From contig NZ_FRBQ01000003.1 of the NCBI RefSeq assembly GCF_900142655.1, forward strand, positions 498,060 to 562,059: a DNA stretch of 64,000 bases, in the 5' to 3' direction. Shown here in pieces: positions 34,423-43,214 of this stretch. Within the stretch, counting starts at the first letter, position 1, and each line of letters starts with the position of its first letter. The stretch is from Phytopseudomonas punonensis. GTDB taxonomy: Bacteria; Pseudomonadota; Gammaproteobacteria; Pseudomonadales; Pseudomonadaceae. The translations under genes and the position numbers were made by a program. The notes below the pieces were generated by a model. That model saw nothing but the letters and a program-made list of their open reading frames with translations, was not told the DNA's origin and searched no databases.

Positions 34423-35244
34423 TCAAAGCGCCATCTCCCGCCTGAACACCTCCAGCGTATGGGCCTTGACCCGAACGAACTCGGGATGGCTCATGATCTC
34501 CGCACCCCGTGGCCGGGGCAGATCGAACCTGACGATTTCGGCAATTTGGGTGGGGCGCCGGGTCAGCAGCAGTATCTCATCGGCCAGAAATACCGCGTCT
34601 TCCAGATCATGAGAGACGATCAGCATGGTGACGCCGGTGGCCAGTTGCACTTCCTGCAATTTGTCGCGGATGAACAAGGTCATCTCGAAGTCCAGCGCGG
34701 AAAACGGCTCGTCGAGGAACATCACTTCCGGGCGCGGCGCCAGGGCCCGCATGATGCACACGGTCTGTTGCTGGCCGCCTGAAAGTTCGTACGGATAACG
34801 ATTCAGGTCGAAGCGGATATCGAACATCTGCGTCAGCTCATCGACGCGCGATTTCACATCGGCCTTGCTCATGCCCTGACGAACCAGCGGGTAAGCGATG
34901 TTGGCGCGGGCACTCATCCACGGAAAGAGCGCATCTCGGTAGTTCTGGAACACGTAGCCGATCTTGGTCTGGGCGAGCGTCTTGCCATCGAACAGAATCT
35001 CGCCTTTATCCATCGGCATCAGCCCGGCGATCATGTTCATCAGTGTCGATTTGCCGCAGCCGTTGGGCCCGAAGGTAGAGACGATCTTGCCGCGCGGCAG
35101 GTCGAGATCCAGGTCGGTATACAACGGCTGGCCGGCAAAGGCTTTGCTCAAGCCGCGAATGGTGACGTGGGTGTCGGCGTGTGGTGCAGCGCCGGCTACC
35201 GACGAGGTGCCGTTTGCGGCGGCGAGGGAAAGCGCGTGCGTCAT
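34423..35244 (-). CDS. ABC transporter ATP-binding protein (SsuB/TauB type)
   Basis: This 273-residue ATPase has Walker [11 protein letters not shown], the signature LSGGQQQT, Walker [12 protein letters not shown] and the H-loop [10 protein letters not shown]. The short C-terminus and overall form match the nitrate/sulfonate/taurine group of importers. It ends the operon with its permease (ATGA overlap) and binding protein. The substrate is discussed with the binding protein. Confidence 0.93.
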   Translation of the reverse strand: MTHALSLAAANGTSSVAGAAPHADTHVTIRGLSKAFAGQPLYTDLDLDLPRGKIVSTFGPNGCGKSTLMNMIAGLMPMDKGEILFDGKTLAQTKIGYVFQNYRDALFPWMSARANIAYPLVRQGMSKADVKSRVDELTQMFDIRFDLNRYPYELSGGQQQTVCIMRALAPRPEVMFLDEPFSALDFEMTLFIRDKLQEVQLATGVTMLIVSHDLEDAVFLADEILLLTRRPTQIAEIVRFDLPRPRGAEIMSHPEFVRVKAHTLEVFRREMAL

Positions 35245-36005
35245 GCCTGGCTACTCCAGTGGACGGTTTTTTTCTCGATCAGCAGGAACGCCAGATTGAG
35301 CAGATAGCCCAAGGCGCCGGTGATCAGGATCGAGGCGTACATGTCTTTGATATTGAATACCTGTTGGGCATCGATGATCCGGTGCCCCAGGCCGTTTTCC
35401 GAGCCGATGAACATTTCCGCGACGATCACAATCACCAGGGCGATGGACACCCCGGTACGCAAGCCGACGAAGGTTTGCGCGAGGCTTTCCATCAGCAGGA
35501 TGTCCTTGAAAATGTGCCAGCGGGAAATGCCCATTACCTTGGCTGCCATCAGCCGGGTTTTCTTGGCGTTCATCACGCCGTAGGCGCTGTTGAACAGAAT
35601 CACCAGCACGGCAGCGAACGCAGCGATGGCGATCTTGATCGCATCGCTGATGCCGAATATCAGCATGAACAGCGGGATCAGCGCCGAGGAGGGCGTCGAG
35701 CGGAAGAAGTCGATCAAAAATTCTAGGCTGCGGTAGACCTTTTCGCTACTGCCCAGAATGACGCCCAGCGGCACCCCAACCGCGGCCGCGAAAGCGAACG
35801 CGGCGAGCGTTCGGTACAGCGTCGAGGCGATGTCGGTGCGCATGGACGATTCGCTGAACGACTGGAACATGAACCCCAGCGTTTCCAGCGGCGAGGGCAG
35901 CAGAACGGGATTGAGCCACTGTGCGCTGACGGCCAGTTGCCACAGCAGAAACAGCAGCAGCGGGCCGATCAGCGGCAGCAGGCGCGAAGACCAGTGTGAC
36001 GTCAT
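35241..36005 (-). CDS. ABC transporter permease (SsuC/TauC type)
   Basis: This 254-residue inner-membrane protein has about six helices and the BPD permease loop with EAA-like motif (MNAKKTRLMAAKVMGISRWHIF, in two parts), as in SsuC/TauC/ThiX permeases. Its end overlaps the ATPase gene start by ATGA. The binding-protein gene is 11 nt upstream. It works as a homodimer in this importer type. Confidence 0.92.
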   Translation of the reverse strand: MTSHWSSRLLPLIGPLLLFLLWQLAVSAQWLNPVLLPSPLETLGFMFQSFSESSMRTDIASTLYRTLAAFAFAAAVGVPLGVILGSSEKVYRSLEFLIDFFRSTPSSALIPLFMLIFGISDAIKIAIAAFAAVLVILFNSAYGVMNAKKTRLMAAKVMGISRWHIFKDILLMESLAQTFVGLRTGVSIALVIVIVAEMFIGSENGLGHRIIDAQQVFNIKDMYASILITGALGYLLNLAFLLIEKKTVHWSSQA

Positions 36006-36016
36006 GACGATTCTCC

Positions 36017-37039
36017 TCAGCCCTGATAGATCAGCGCAGCCACGTCGATCGGTTTGCTGAAGATCTTGCGCTCGGTGAACACGTCATAGAACTTCTGGAA
36101 CCATTGCAGGTTGTCGCCTTGCAGGTCGGAGTACATGACGAAGCCCGGCAGCGGCACCTCGTTCACCAGATCCGATTCGATGCTGGTGTAGCCGACGATG
36201 TTCTCTCGTGCCTGCTCCGGCTGTGCGGCGATGAACTCCACGGCTTTCTGGTAGGCGGCGATAAAGGCTTTGGTTTGCTGCGGCTTGCTCTCGATAAAGC
36301 TGCTGTTCAGTGCCGCTGCGCCACCGAACCAAGGGGCGTCGGCATTGCCGAGCACGTATTTGGAGATGACGCCGGTTTCCAGCGTGCGCGACAGGTTCTT
36401 CATGCGGCCCACGGTGCCGGTCGGCTCCAGGGTATAGACCCCGTCGATCTGGCCGGCCGCCAGGGCTGGCGCGTGCTGGCCGACAGGCAGTTCGATGACG
36501 GAAGGATCGCTGAAGCCGTTTTTTTCCAGAATGATCTTCGCCATTGTGACGTTCTGGATGCCCGGGCCGCAGGCGATTTTCTTGCCTTGCAGATCGCTGA
36601 TGCTTTGCGCGGTGCTGTTGAGGGGCACCAGAAACTCATCCAGAACCAGGCGATGGTTCGACGGGTTGGAGCAGATGATCTTGAACAGCCCCGGCATGGT
36701 GATCGCGCCAAGGCCGAGGGCGCCGGTCGCGGTGCCGTTGGCGCAACCGTGAATGCGACCGGTGATCATGCCCTCGACGATTTGCTGCGGGCTGGAGAAC
36801 TTGACGCCTTTTACGTTCAGCCCAGCGTCCTTGAAAAAACCTTGCTCCAGGGCGACATACAACGGCAGGCCGCCAACGATGGGCCAATAGCCGATGCGGA
36901 TTTCCTCGTCATCGGCGGCGAACGCGCCGGCAGGAAGCAGGCTGCCCAGCGTCAACGCACTTCCCGTCACGCCTAACCACTTCAGCAATTGGCGACGATC
37001 CAGCTGGAGAGAACGGTTTTCAGGTTTGCGGTCTTTCAT
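36017..37039 (-). CDS. ABC substrate-binding protein, NMT1/THI5-like
   Basis: This 340-residue protein has a twin-arginine-like leader (RSLQLDRRQLLKWLGVTGSALTLGSLL), with RRQLLK instead of strict RRxFLK, and cleavage near AFAA-D. The mature part (EIRIGYWPIVGGLPLYVALEQGFF and DGVYTLEPTGTVGR) matches the NMT1/THI5-like group that binds nitrate, sulfonates, taurine or pyrimidine precursors. It heads the minus-strand ABC operon. With the cytosine-deaminase-like gene upstream, a heterocyclic ligand is plausible. No TPP riboswitch is seen ahead of it. Confidence 0.9.
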   Translation of the reverse strand: MKDRKPENRSLQLDRRQLLKWLGVTGSALTLGSLLPAGAFAADDEEIRIGYWPIVGGLPLYVALEQGFFKDAGLNVKGVKFSSPQQIVEGMITGRIHGCANGTATGALGLGAITMPGLFKIICSNPSNHRLVLDEFLVPLNSTAQSISDLQGKKIACGPGIQNVTMAKIILEKNGFSDPSVIELPVGQHAPALAAGQIDGVYTLEPTGTVGRMKNLSRTLETGVISKYVLGNADAPWFGGAAALNSSFIESKPQQTKAFIAAYQKAVEFIAAQPEQARENIVGYTSIESDLVNEVPLPGFVMYSDLQGDNLQWFQKFYDVFTERKIFSKPIDVAALIYQG

Positions 37040-37220
37040 CGGTTTTCCCTGTTTTCAGATGGGCAATGTGGCTTGTACAGAGCTGCAAGCACGTGCCGTT
37101 CCAGGTTGATAAATTTATAAAATTCAGTTGGTTGCATGATTTTTGACGAGTTGCTGGGAGCGATATCGGCGCAGCCTCGATAAACAGGCCCCAGGTTGGC
37201 GCGTGCGGTGATCCGGGTCG

Positions 37221-38438
37221 TCACGGCCTGATCAGGCGTGGCTGCGCTCGCTCGAAGGTCTTGCGGCCGGCCTTGTAGCCCATCAGCGGCGGGCTTATCT
37301 CCGCTACCACCGCGGCCGGCGAGGGTGCATCGAAGACGATGAAGTCGGCGCGGCAACCGGGCGTCAGGCCATAGTCGGGCAGGCGCAACAGGCGTGCCGA
37401 CTCACTCGACACCCAGCTCAGGCAACGCAGCAGTTCGGCCTCGGTAGCCAGTTGGCTGACGTTGGCGAACAGGTTGGCCTGGCGCACCAGCGAGGCGTCT
37501 CCGTAGGGGGTGAAAGGGTTGCCGATGTTGTTGGTCGATAGCGAGCAGGTCACGCCACAGGCATGCAGATGCTGCAAGGGCGCCAGGCCACGGGGCCGGT
37601 TGTGGAAGTGCTCGCGGCCGGTGAGGAACAGGTCGGTACTCGGCAGGCAGGTGACCTGCACGCCGGCCTCGGCCAGCGATTCGGCAACCGCCAGCAGGGT
37701 GTCCCTGGGCAGTGCCGAGAGCTTGGTCACATGGCCGATGGTTACCCGGCCAGCCCAGCCGTGCTGATGGGTGCAGCGGATCACCTCGCCGATGGTCATG
37801 CCTTCGGGGTTCAGGTCGAAATCCAGATGAAAATCCAGATCGCGATCGAACTCCACCGCCAGCTCGAACAGCCGGCGAATCTGCGCGCCGGGGTCGGCAT
37901 CGGTGTAGGGGCAGCCGCCAAGCACCTCGGCGCCCTGGGCTAGCGCCTCGCACAACAGGGCTTCGGTGCCGGGGTTGTTGAGCAGGCCCTCCTGGGGGAA
38001 CACGCAGATTTCCAGGCTGATGGCCCAGGCGTAATCGGCCTTCAGGCGGCGCACGGCGTTGAAGCCAGTGAGGCCGATCTGCGGGTCGATCTCGACGTGG
38101 GTGCGCATGTGCGTGGTGCCCTGGGTGATGGCCTTTTCCAGCACCTGGGCGCCGCGCCCGTAGACGTCCGCTTCGGTGAAGTCGGCCTTGGCCGAACGGG
38201 TCTGGGCGATGGCCTCGGCGAGGGTGCCTTCGCTGAGCTGGCAGCGCTGCATGATGCAGGCCTTGTCCAGATGGATATGAGTTTCCACCAGGCCCGGCAG
38301 CAGCAGCTTGCCCTGCAGGTCGAGGATCTCGGCGCCGGCACCTGGCGCACTGACGAAGCGGCCGTCTTCCACGTACAGGGTCTGCAGCGCCTGGGCATCG
38401 GCGCCGAGGCGGGCGTTGATGAGGGTCAGGGCGCTCAT
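37221..38438 (-). CDS. Cytosine-deaminase-like amidohydrolase with altered active site
   Basis: This 405-residue protein belongs to the amidohydrolase superfamily, cytosine deaminase (CodA) branch. It keeps the metal histidines THIHLDK (H54, H56), RTHVEIDP, a third His (H204) and the catalytic His of IGHVTKL (H236). By my alignment with E. coli CodA, the catalytic Glu217 is Phe (F207 in HLDF) and the metal/base Asp313 is Asn (N303 in STNNIGNP). So cytosine is unlikely to be the substrate, and another cyclic amide or amine is implied. The start overlaps the end of the Liv fusion gene by ATGA, so it belongs to that operon. Confidence 0.87.
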   Translation of the reverse strand: MSALTLINARLGADAQALQTLYVEDGRFVSAPGAGAEILDLQGKLLLPGLVETHIHLDKACIMQRCQLSEGTLAEAIAQTRSAKADFTEADVYGRGAQVLEKAITQGTTHMRTHVEIDPQIGLTGFNAVRRLKADYAWAISLEICVFPQEGLLNNPGTEALLCEALAQGAEVLGGCPYTDADPGAQIRRLFELAVEFDRDLDFHLDFDLNPEGMTIGEVIRCTHQHGWAGRVTIGHVTKLSALPRDTLLAVAESLAEAGVQVTCLPSTDLFLTGREHFHNRPRGLAPLQHLHACGVTCSLSTNNIGNPFTPYGDASLVRQANLFANVSQLATEAELLRCLSWVSSESARLLRLPDYGLTPGCRADFIVFDAPSPAAVVAEISPPLMGYKAGRKTFERAQPRLIRP

Positions 38439-40930
38439 GCTGCCGCTCCTTCGCCGAGATAGGCCGCTTCCAGTTCCGGATCGCCGCGCAACGCTTCGGC
38501 ACTGCCGGATTTGACGATGCGCCCGGTCTCCAGCACGTAGGCGCGGTCGGCTACCTGCAGGGCGAGGTTGGCCATCTGGTCGACCAGCAGCAGGGTCACG
38601 CCTTCGTCGCGCAGGGCGGCCAGGGCGTCGTACAGCTCGCCGATCATGGCGGGAGACAGGCCCAGGGAAGGCTCGTCGAGCAGCAGGATCTTCGGCTTGG
38701 CCATCAGCCCGCGGCCGACCGCCACCATCTGCTGTTCGCCGCCCGAGAGCAGGCCGGCCGGGCTGTCGATACGATCACGCAGGCGTGGGAAGCGGCGCAG
38801 GATGGCTTCGATTTCCGCGTCGGCATCGAAGGCCTCCTTGCGTGAGTAACCGCCGAGCAGCAGGTTGTCGCGCACGCTGAGCTGCCCGAACACCTGGCGG
38901 CCCTCCGGTACCAGGGCCAGGCCGCGGGCAGCGATGGTGCTGGCATCGGCGTGCTCGATGCTTTCGTTATCGAGCAGGATGCTGCCGCCACTGGCTTTGT
39001 GCAGCCCGGCCAGGCATTGCAGGATGCTCGACTTGCCGGCGCCGTTGGCACCCAGAATGGCAATCAGCTCGCCCGGATTAACGACGATATTGACCTTGTC
39101 GACCACTGGCGCGGCGCCGTAGTCGATGACCAGATCCTTGATGTACAGGCGAGCATCGCGCGAACCGTCCCAGGCTTCGGCCCGCGGTGTGGCCTGGTAG
39201 CTGGTGCCGCCGAGATAGGCAGCGATGACGCGTTCGTCCTTGCGCACCTCATCCGGTACGCCCCAGGCGATTGGCTTGCCGGCGTCGAGCACCAGCAGGC
39301 GCTCGGACACGGCCATCACCAGGCCCATATCGTGCTCGACCAGAATGACCGCGATGCCGAACCCGGCGAGTGTCTTGAAAAGGCCGGCCAGGCGGTCGGT
39401 GTCGCTGCGGCTGAGCCCGGCAGCCGGCTCGTCGAGCAGCAGCACGCGCGGGCAGGTGGCCAGGGCGCGGGCGATTTCCACCAGGCGGCGGTCGACGTGG
39501 GCCAGGTCATCGGCCGGGGTGTTCACCGAGCCTCCATAACCGACCAGCGTCAGCAACTGCAGCGCCAACTGGCGCCGGGTTTCGCTGGCGCACTTCAAGG
39601 GCAGACCGAGACGGCCTTGCTGCATGGCCACCAGCAGGTTCTCCAGCACCGACAGTTCGCCGAACAGCTGGGTGGTCTGGTAGGTACGGGCGATGCCGGC
39701 CCGGGCGATCTTCCAGGCCGGCAGGCCGGCCAGGGGGCGGCCCAGGTCGATGCTGCCGCTATCGGGTGCGTAGAAGCCGCTGATCATGTTCAGCACCGTG
39801 GTCTTGCCCGCGCCATTGGGGCCGATGATGCTGGTGATGCTGCCCGGTGGTGCCTGCAGGCTGACGTGTTGCGCCGCCTGGACGCCGCCAAAGCGAATGC
39901 CGATATCCTTGACCAGCAGGCCGTCGCGGGCGGCGCTGTCCTGCTGGAAAAACGCGCTCAGTTGCGCCTGGTCGAAGGCCGCCGGGGCGCACTGGTGAAC
40001 TGGCCGCAGCCACAGGCTGGCCAGGGTGCCGAGCAGGCCCCGAGGCGCTGCCCAGAGCACACTGAGCAACAGCACCGAGAAGATCAGCAGGCGGTATTCG
40101 GCGAAATCCGAGAGCATTTCCGGTAGCAGCACGATCAGCAGGGCGCCGAGCAGCGGGCCGAACAGGGTGCCGCTGCCGCCGACGATCACTGCTAGCACGA
40201 ACAGGATCGACTGCGAAAAGGGGAACGAAGCCGGGTTGATGAACATCATCAGTGGCGCCACCAGCGAACCGGCCAGGCCGGTGAGTAGGGCGGACAGGGC
40301 GAAGGCCAGGGTCTTGGTCTGCACCGGGTTGAAGCCCAAGGAGCGGGCGGCGATCTCGGTGGATTTCACCGCGCGCATGGCCATGCCCCAGCCGCTGTGG
40401 CGCAGGCGCTGGAACAGGGCCAGGGCGGCGATCATCAGGCCAGTGGCGATCAACGCTATGCTCACGCTCGGGTCGAGGCTACCGATTTCTGGCATGGGGA
40501 TGCCCATCAGGCCGTTAGCCCCGCCGGTCAGCGAGCGCCATTCGATCAGGCCGTGATGCACCACCAGGGCGAAGGCGATGGTGATCATCGCCAGGTATGG
40601 GCCGCTGACGCGCAGGGCGGGAATCGCCAGCAGCGCGCCAATGGCGCCACAGGCCAGGGCAGCGGCGATCATCGCCAGGCCCAGGGGCAGGCCGGCCATG
40701 GTCAGCAGTGCCGAGACATAGGCGCCGATGGCGTAGAAGGCGATATGGCCGAAGGAGATCTGCCCGCTCAGGCCGATCAGGATGTTCAGGCCCACGCCGA
40801 CCACCACTGCCAGGGCGCAGAAGGTGAAGACCAGCAGCGAGTAGCTATCGAGCAGCAGTGTGGCGGCGATGCAGGCCAGCGTCAGCAGAGCCAGGGAAAT
40901 AGGGGCGAACAGGGAATTTTTCAGGGTCAT
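38435..40930 (-). CDS. Fused LivM-LivG-LivF ABC importer protein
   Basis: This 831-residue protein joins three normally separate subunits of a branched-chain amino acid-type importer. A LivM-like permease fills about residues 1-320. The first ATPase (LivG-like, about 340-590) has Walker A GPNGAGKTT near 373 and Walker B LLLDEPAAG, but its signature reads LAHVDRR instead of LSYGQQR. The second ATPase (LivF-like, about 600-831) has GANGAGKSS and a normal LSGGEQQ. I see no stop or frameshift at the joints. The start giving MTLKNS overlaps the livH stop by ATGA. A longer upstream frame lies within livH. Confidence 0.9.
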   Translation of the reverse strand: MTLKNSLFAPISLALLTLACIAATLLLDSYSLLVFTFCALAVVVGVGLNILIGLSGQISFGHIAFYAIGAYVSALLTMAGLPLGLAMIAAALACGAIGALLAIPALRVSGPYLAMITIAFALVVHHGLIEWRSLTGGANGLMGIPMPEIGSLDPSVSIALIATGLMIAALALFQRLRHSGWGMAMRAVKSTEIAARSLGFNPVQTKTLAFALSALLTGLAGSLVAPLMMFINPASFPFSQSILFVLAVIVGGSGTLFGPLLGALLIVLLPEMLSDFAEYRLLIFSVLLLSVLWAAPRGLLGTLASLWLRPVHQCAPAAFDQAQLSAFFQQDSAARDGLLVKDIGIRFGGVQAAQHVSLQAPPGSITSIIGPNGAGKTTVLNMISGFYAPDSGSIDLGRPLAGLPAWKIARAGIARTYQTTQLFGELSVLENLLVAMQQGRLGLPLKCASETRRQLALQLLTLVGYGGSVNTPADDLAHVDRRLVEIARALATCPRVLLLDEPAAGLSRSDTDRLAGLFKTLAGFGIAVILVEHDMGLVMAVSERLLVLDAGKPIAWGVPDEVRKDERVIAAYLGGTSYQATPRAEAWDGSRDARLYIKDLVIDYGAAPVVDKVNIVVNPGELIAILGANGAGKSSILQCLAGLHKASGGSILLDNESIEHADASTIAARGLALVPEGRQVFGQLSVRDNLLLGGYSRKEAFDADAEIEAILRRFPRLRDRIDSPAGLLSGGEQQMVAVGRGLMAKPKILLLDEPSLGLSPAMIGELYDALAALRDEGVTLLLVDQMANLALQVADRAYVLETGRIVKSGSAEALRGDPELEAAYLGEGAAA

Positions 40931-41796
40931 ACTTTCACCAGGGTCTTGCTGCCGAACAGGCCATTGGGGCGCAGCGCCAGGGCCAGAATGACCAGGGCGA
41001 AGGTGAACAACTGGGTGAAGGCCGAGCCGAAATAGACGGTCACCAGCGCCTCGACCAACCCGAACAGCAGGCCGGCGGCGAATACTCCGCCAGCGCTGGC
41101 GATGCCGCCAAGAATCGCCACGGCGAAAGCCTTGAGGCCGAACAACATGCCCATCTCGGCATTCACGCTGAACAGCGGCGCGATCAACAGACCGGCGATG
41201 GCGGCGAATACGGTCGACACGGCAAAGGCCACGGCCACTACTCGATTGACGCGGATGCCCATCAGCATCGCCGCTTTGGGATTCTGTACGCAGGCTTCCA
41301 GCACCTTGCCCAGGCGCGTGTAACGGCGCACCAGAAACAGCGCCAGGGCGATGCCGCCGCCTACCAGCGGAATCAGCAGTTGCAATACGCCGACGTTGTT
41401 GCCGAACAGCTCCAGGTGCTGGTTGGCCAGCGCCGAGGTGAACTGCCGTGGCTCCTTGCCAAAGGTGAACAGCGCCAGGTTGTCGACCAGGATGCCGGCG
41501 GCCACTGTCGCCATCAGCCAGGCTTCGGAGCCGCGCGAGTGGAAAGGGCGCACCAGAAAACGTTCGATGATCAGCCCGTAGAGGGCACACAGCGACAGGG
41601 TCGCCGGAACTGCCAGCCACAGTGGCCAGCCCCAGGTGATGGCGAAGCTGTAGCCGAGTACGGCGCCGACCATCATGGCGCTGCCCTGGGCGAAATTGAC
41701 CGTACGTGACACCACATAGGTGATGTGGAAGCCCAGGGCCAGCAGGGCATACATGCTGCCCAGTCCGAGCCCGGTGATGATGGCGGCGGTGATCAT
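40927..41796 (-). CDS. LivH-like ABC permease
   Basis: This 289-residue inner-membrane permease has about eight helices and the LivH features LGLGSMYALLALGFHITYVVSRTVNFAQGS (in blocks) at the start and AVAILGGIASAGGVFAAGLLFGLVEAL near residue 230. It pairs with the permease part of the fused LivM-G-F protein. The gap to the binding-protein gene is 46 nt. The substrate is unknown. Confidence 0.93.
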   Translation of the reverse strand: MITAAIITGLGLGSMYALLALGFHITYVVSRTVNFAQGSAMMVGAVLGYSFAITWGWPLWLAVPATLSLCALYGLIIERFLVRPFHSRGSEAWLMATVAAGILVDNLALFTFGKEPRQFTSALANQHLELFGNNVGVLQLLIPLVGGGIALALFLVRRYTRLGKVLEACVQNPKAAMLMGIRVNRVVAVAFAVSTVFAAIAGLLIAPLFSVNAEMGMLFGLKAFAVAILGGIASAGGVFAAGLLFGLVEALVTVYFGSAFTQLFTFALVILALALRPNGLFGSKTLVKV

Positions 41797-41842
41797 GACG
41801 ATAGTCCTCAGAGCGGGCCGTTAGGCCCCCTCGTATACGGCT

Positions 41843-43027
41843 TCAGGGGGCGAGCGGAACGATGCGGCCGTCGACGAAATGGGTGAAGACGTAGTCGTCC
41901 GGGCCAAGGGCGTCGTGCTTGGTCGGTGTGAAGGGCTGGGTGTAGTCCTTGATCAGGCCCTGGTAGCTGTCGATTGCATAGAAGCCATCGCGCACCTTGC
42001 TGCCCTGGGTGTCGCCGGCCTTTTCGATGGCCGCGGCGGCCAGGTGCATGGCGTCGTAGGCATTGGCGATGCCCACCGCCGGGGTCACGTCGGCCAGGCT
42101 CTTGATCTCCGGGAAGCGCTGTTTGAGGGCCGCCAGCACGCTGTCGCCCCTGGCGCTGTTGTGGTCGGTGAACACGTAGGTCTGGATGAAGTGCACGCGG
42201 CTGGCGTTGGGGCCGGCCAGCTCGCTGAAGCGGCCACCTGCCGGGCCCCAGTGGGAAACCACCGGCACGTCCCAGCCCATGCGATCAAGGGACTTGACCA
42301 CCTGGGCCGAGGGGCCGACGTTGCCGACCATCAGCAGGGTGTCGGCGCCGGCATTCTTCAGGCGGGTGAGTTGCGGCACCACGTCGAGGTCGCTGTCTTC
42401 GATGCGCTCGATGCCGGCGTAGTCCATGCCGCGTTTGGCCAGGGCGGCCTTGAAACCGATTTCATTGGATTCGCCCCAGGGATTGTTGATCAGGATCATC
42501 CCTGGCTTCTTCATGCCTTTCTTCACGCCGTACTCGACCAGTGCTTCGTCGACCAGCTCATCCACCGCTGACACGCGGAATACGTAATTGTCCTTCGCAC
42601 CGTTCTCGGTGATCTTGGTACCAGCAGCCCAGATACCCATGAACGGCACTTTCAGCTGGTTGGCCAGTGGCACGATGGCCAGGGACACCGGCGTGTCGAG
42701 GCCGCCGAACAGCACGGTGACCTTTTCCCGCTGCGCCAGTTCGCGAGCGGCCAGCATGCCCTTGGCCGGGTTGCTTTCATCGTCGCGACGAATCAGTTGT
42801 ACCGGGCGGCCGAGAATGCCGCCCTTGGCGTTGATTTCGTCGATAGCCACCGTCAGCCCGCGGGTCAGCGCCTCGCCGGATTTCGCCGACTGCCCGGACA
42901 GAGCGGCAACCAGGCCGACCTTGATTGGCTCCTCGGCGTGCGCCGGAGCGTTCAGTGCCATACCGAGGCTGGCAACAGCCACCGCACAGGGCAGCAGGCG
43001 GCGTAGTGGGGATAACAGTTTGCGCAT
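41843..43027 (-). CDS. LivK-like periplasmic binding protein
   Basis: This 394-residue protein has a signal peptide (about residues 1-31, ending APAHAEE) and a type I periplasmic binding fold: IKVGLVAALSGQSAKSGEALTRGL at the mature start and INAKGGILGRPVQLIRRDDES. The family binds branched-chain amino acids, amides or urea. The start giving MRKLLSP follows AAGGAG; a longer frame would run through the promoter. It heads the operon livK-livH-livMGF-amidohydrolase and faces a divergent NTF2-like gene across a promoter with twin boxes. Confidence 0.92.
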   Translation of the reverse strand: MRKLLSPLRRLLPCAVAVASLGMALNAPAHAEEPIKVGLVAALSGQSAKSGEALTRGLTVAIDEINAKGGILGRPVQLIRRDDESNPAKGMLAARELAQREKVTVLFGGLDTPVSLAIVPLANQLKVPFMGIWAAGTKITENGAKDNYVFRVSAVDELVDEALVEYGVKKGMKKPGMILINNPWGESNEIGFKAALAKRGMDYAGIERIEDSDLDVVPQLTRLKNAGADTLLMVGNVGPSAQVVKSLDRMGWDVPVVSHWGPAGGRFSELAGPNASRVHFIQTYVFTDHNSARGDSVLAALKQRFPEIKSLADVTPAVGIANAYDAMHLAAAAIEKAGDTQGSKVRDGFYAIDSYQGLIKDYTQPFTPTKHDALGPDDYVFTHFVDGRIVPLAP

Positions 43028-43041
43028 GAGCTTTCTCCTTA

Positions 43042-43073
43042 TTGCTAGCATTTGTATATAATTTGCTAGCAAA
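43042..43073. promoter_or_regulatory. Twin TTGCTAGCA operator boxes with TATAAT between
   Basis: TTGCTAGCA (43042-43050) and TTGCTAGCAAA (43063-43073) have palindromic GCTAGC cores exactly 21 bp apart, two helical turns, so two dimers would sit on one face. Between them lies TTTGTATATAAT, with a consensus -10 TATAAT on the plus strand and similarity to GntR-type TTGTATACAA sites. The position in the divergent livK/NTF2 promoter fits a repressor of both. Confidence 0.65.
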
Positions 43074-43214
43074 CCTGGTGCCACAACGCGCAAACTGGCC
43101 GTTCCGGGGTTTTCCCGGAATATCCATTGCCGGCGTGCACGAATAGCGTGCATGCCGCACCACATGCAGGCACGAACAGTGCCTCGGCACGATCAACGAA
43201 TTGGGAGAGCAGGT

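Noticed and set aside
37040..37220. Possible TPP riboswitch near the THI5-like binding protein
   Set aside because: I looked for the conserved TPP-binding elements (CTGAGA and the downstream CCTG/ATCTGG-type core) and found none.
40931..41620. N-terminal extension of the Liv fusion protein into livH
   Set aside because: It would be read from the wrong frame of livH; the ATG at 40930 overlaps the livH stop in the usual way and gives a normal LivM start.
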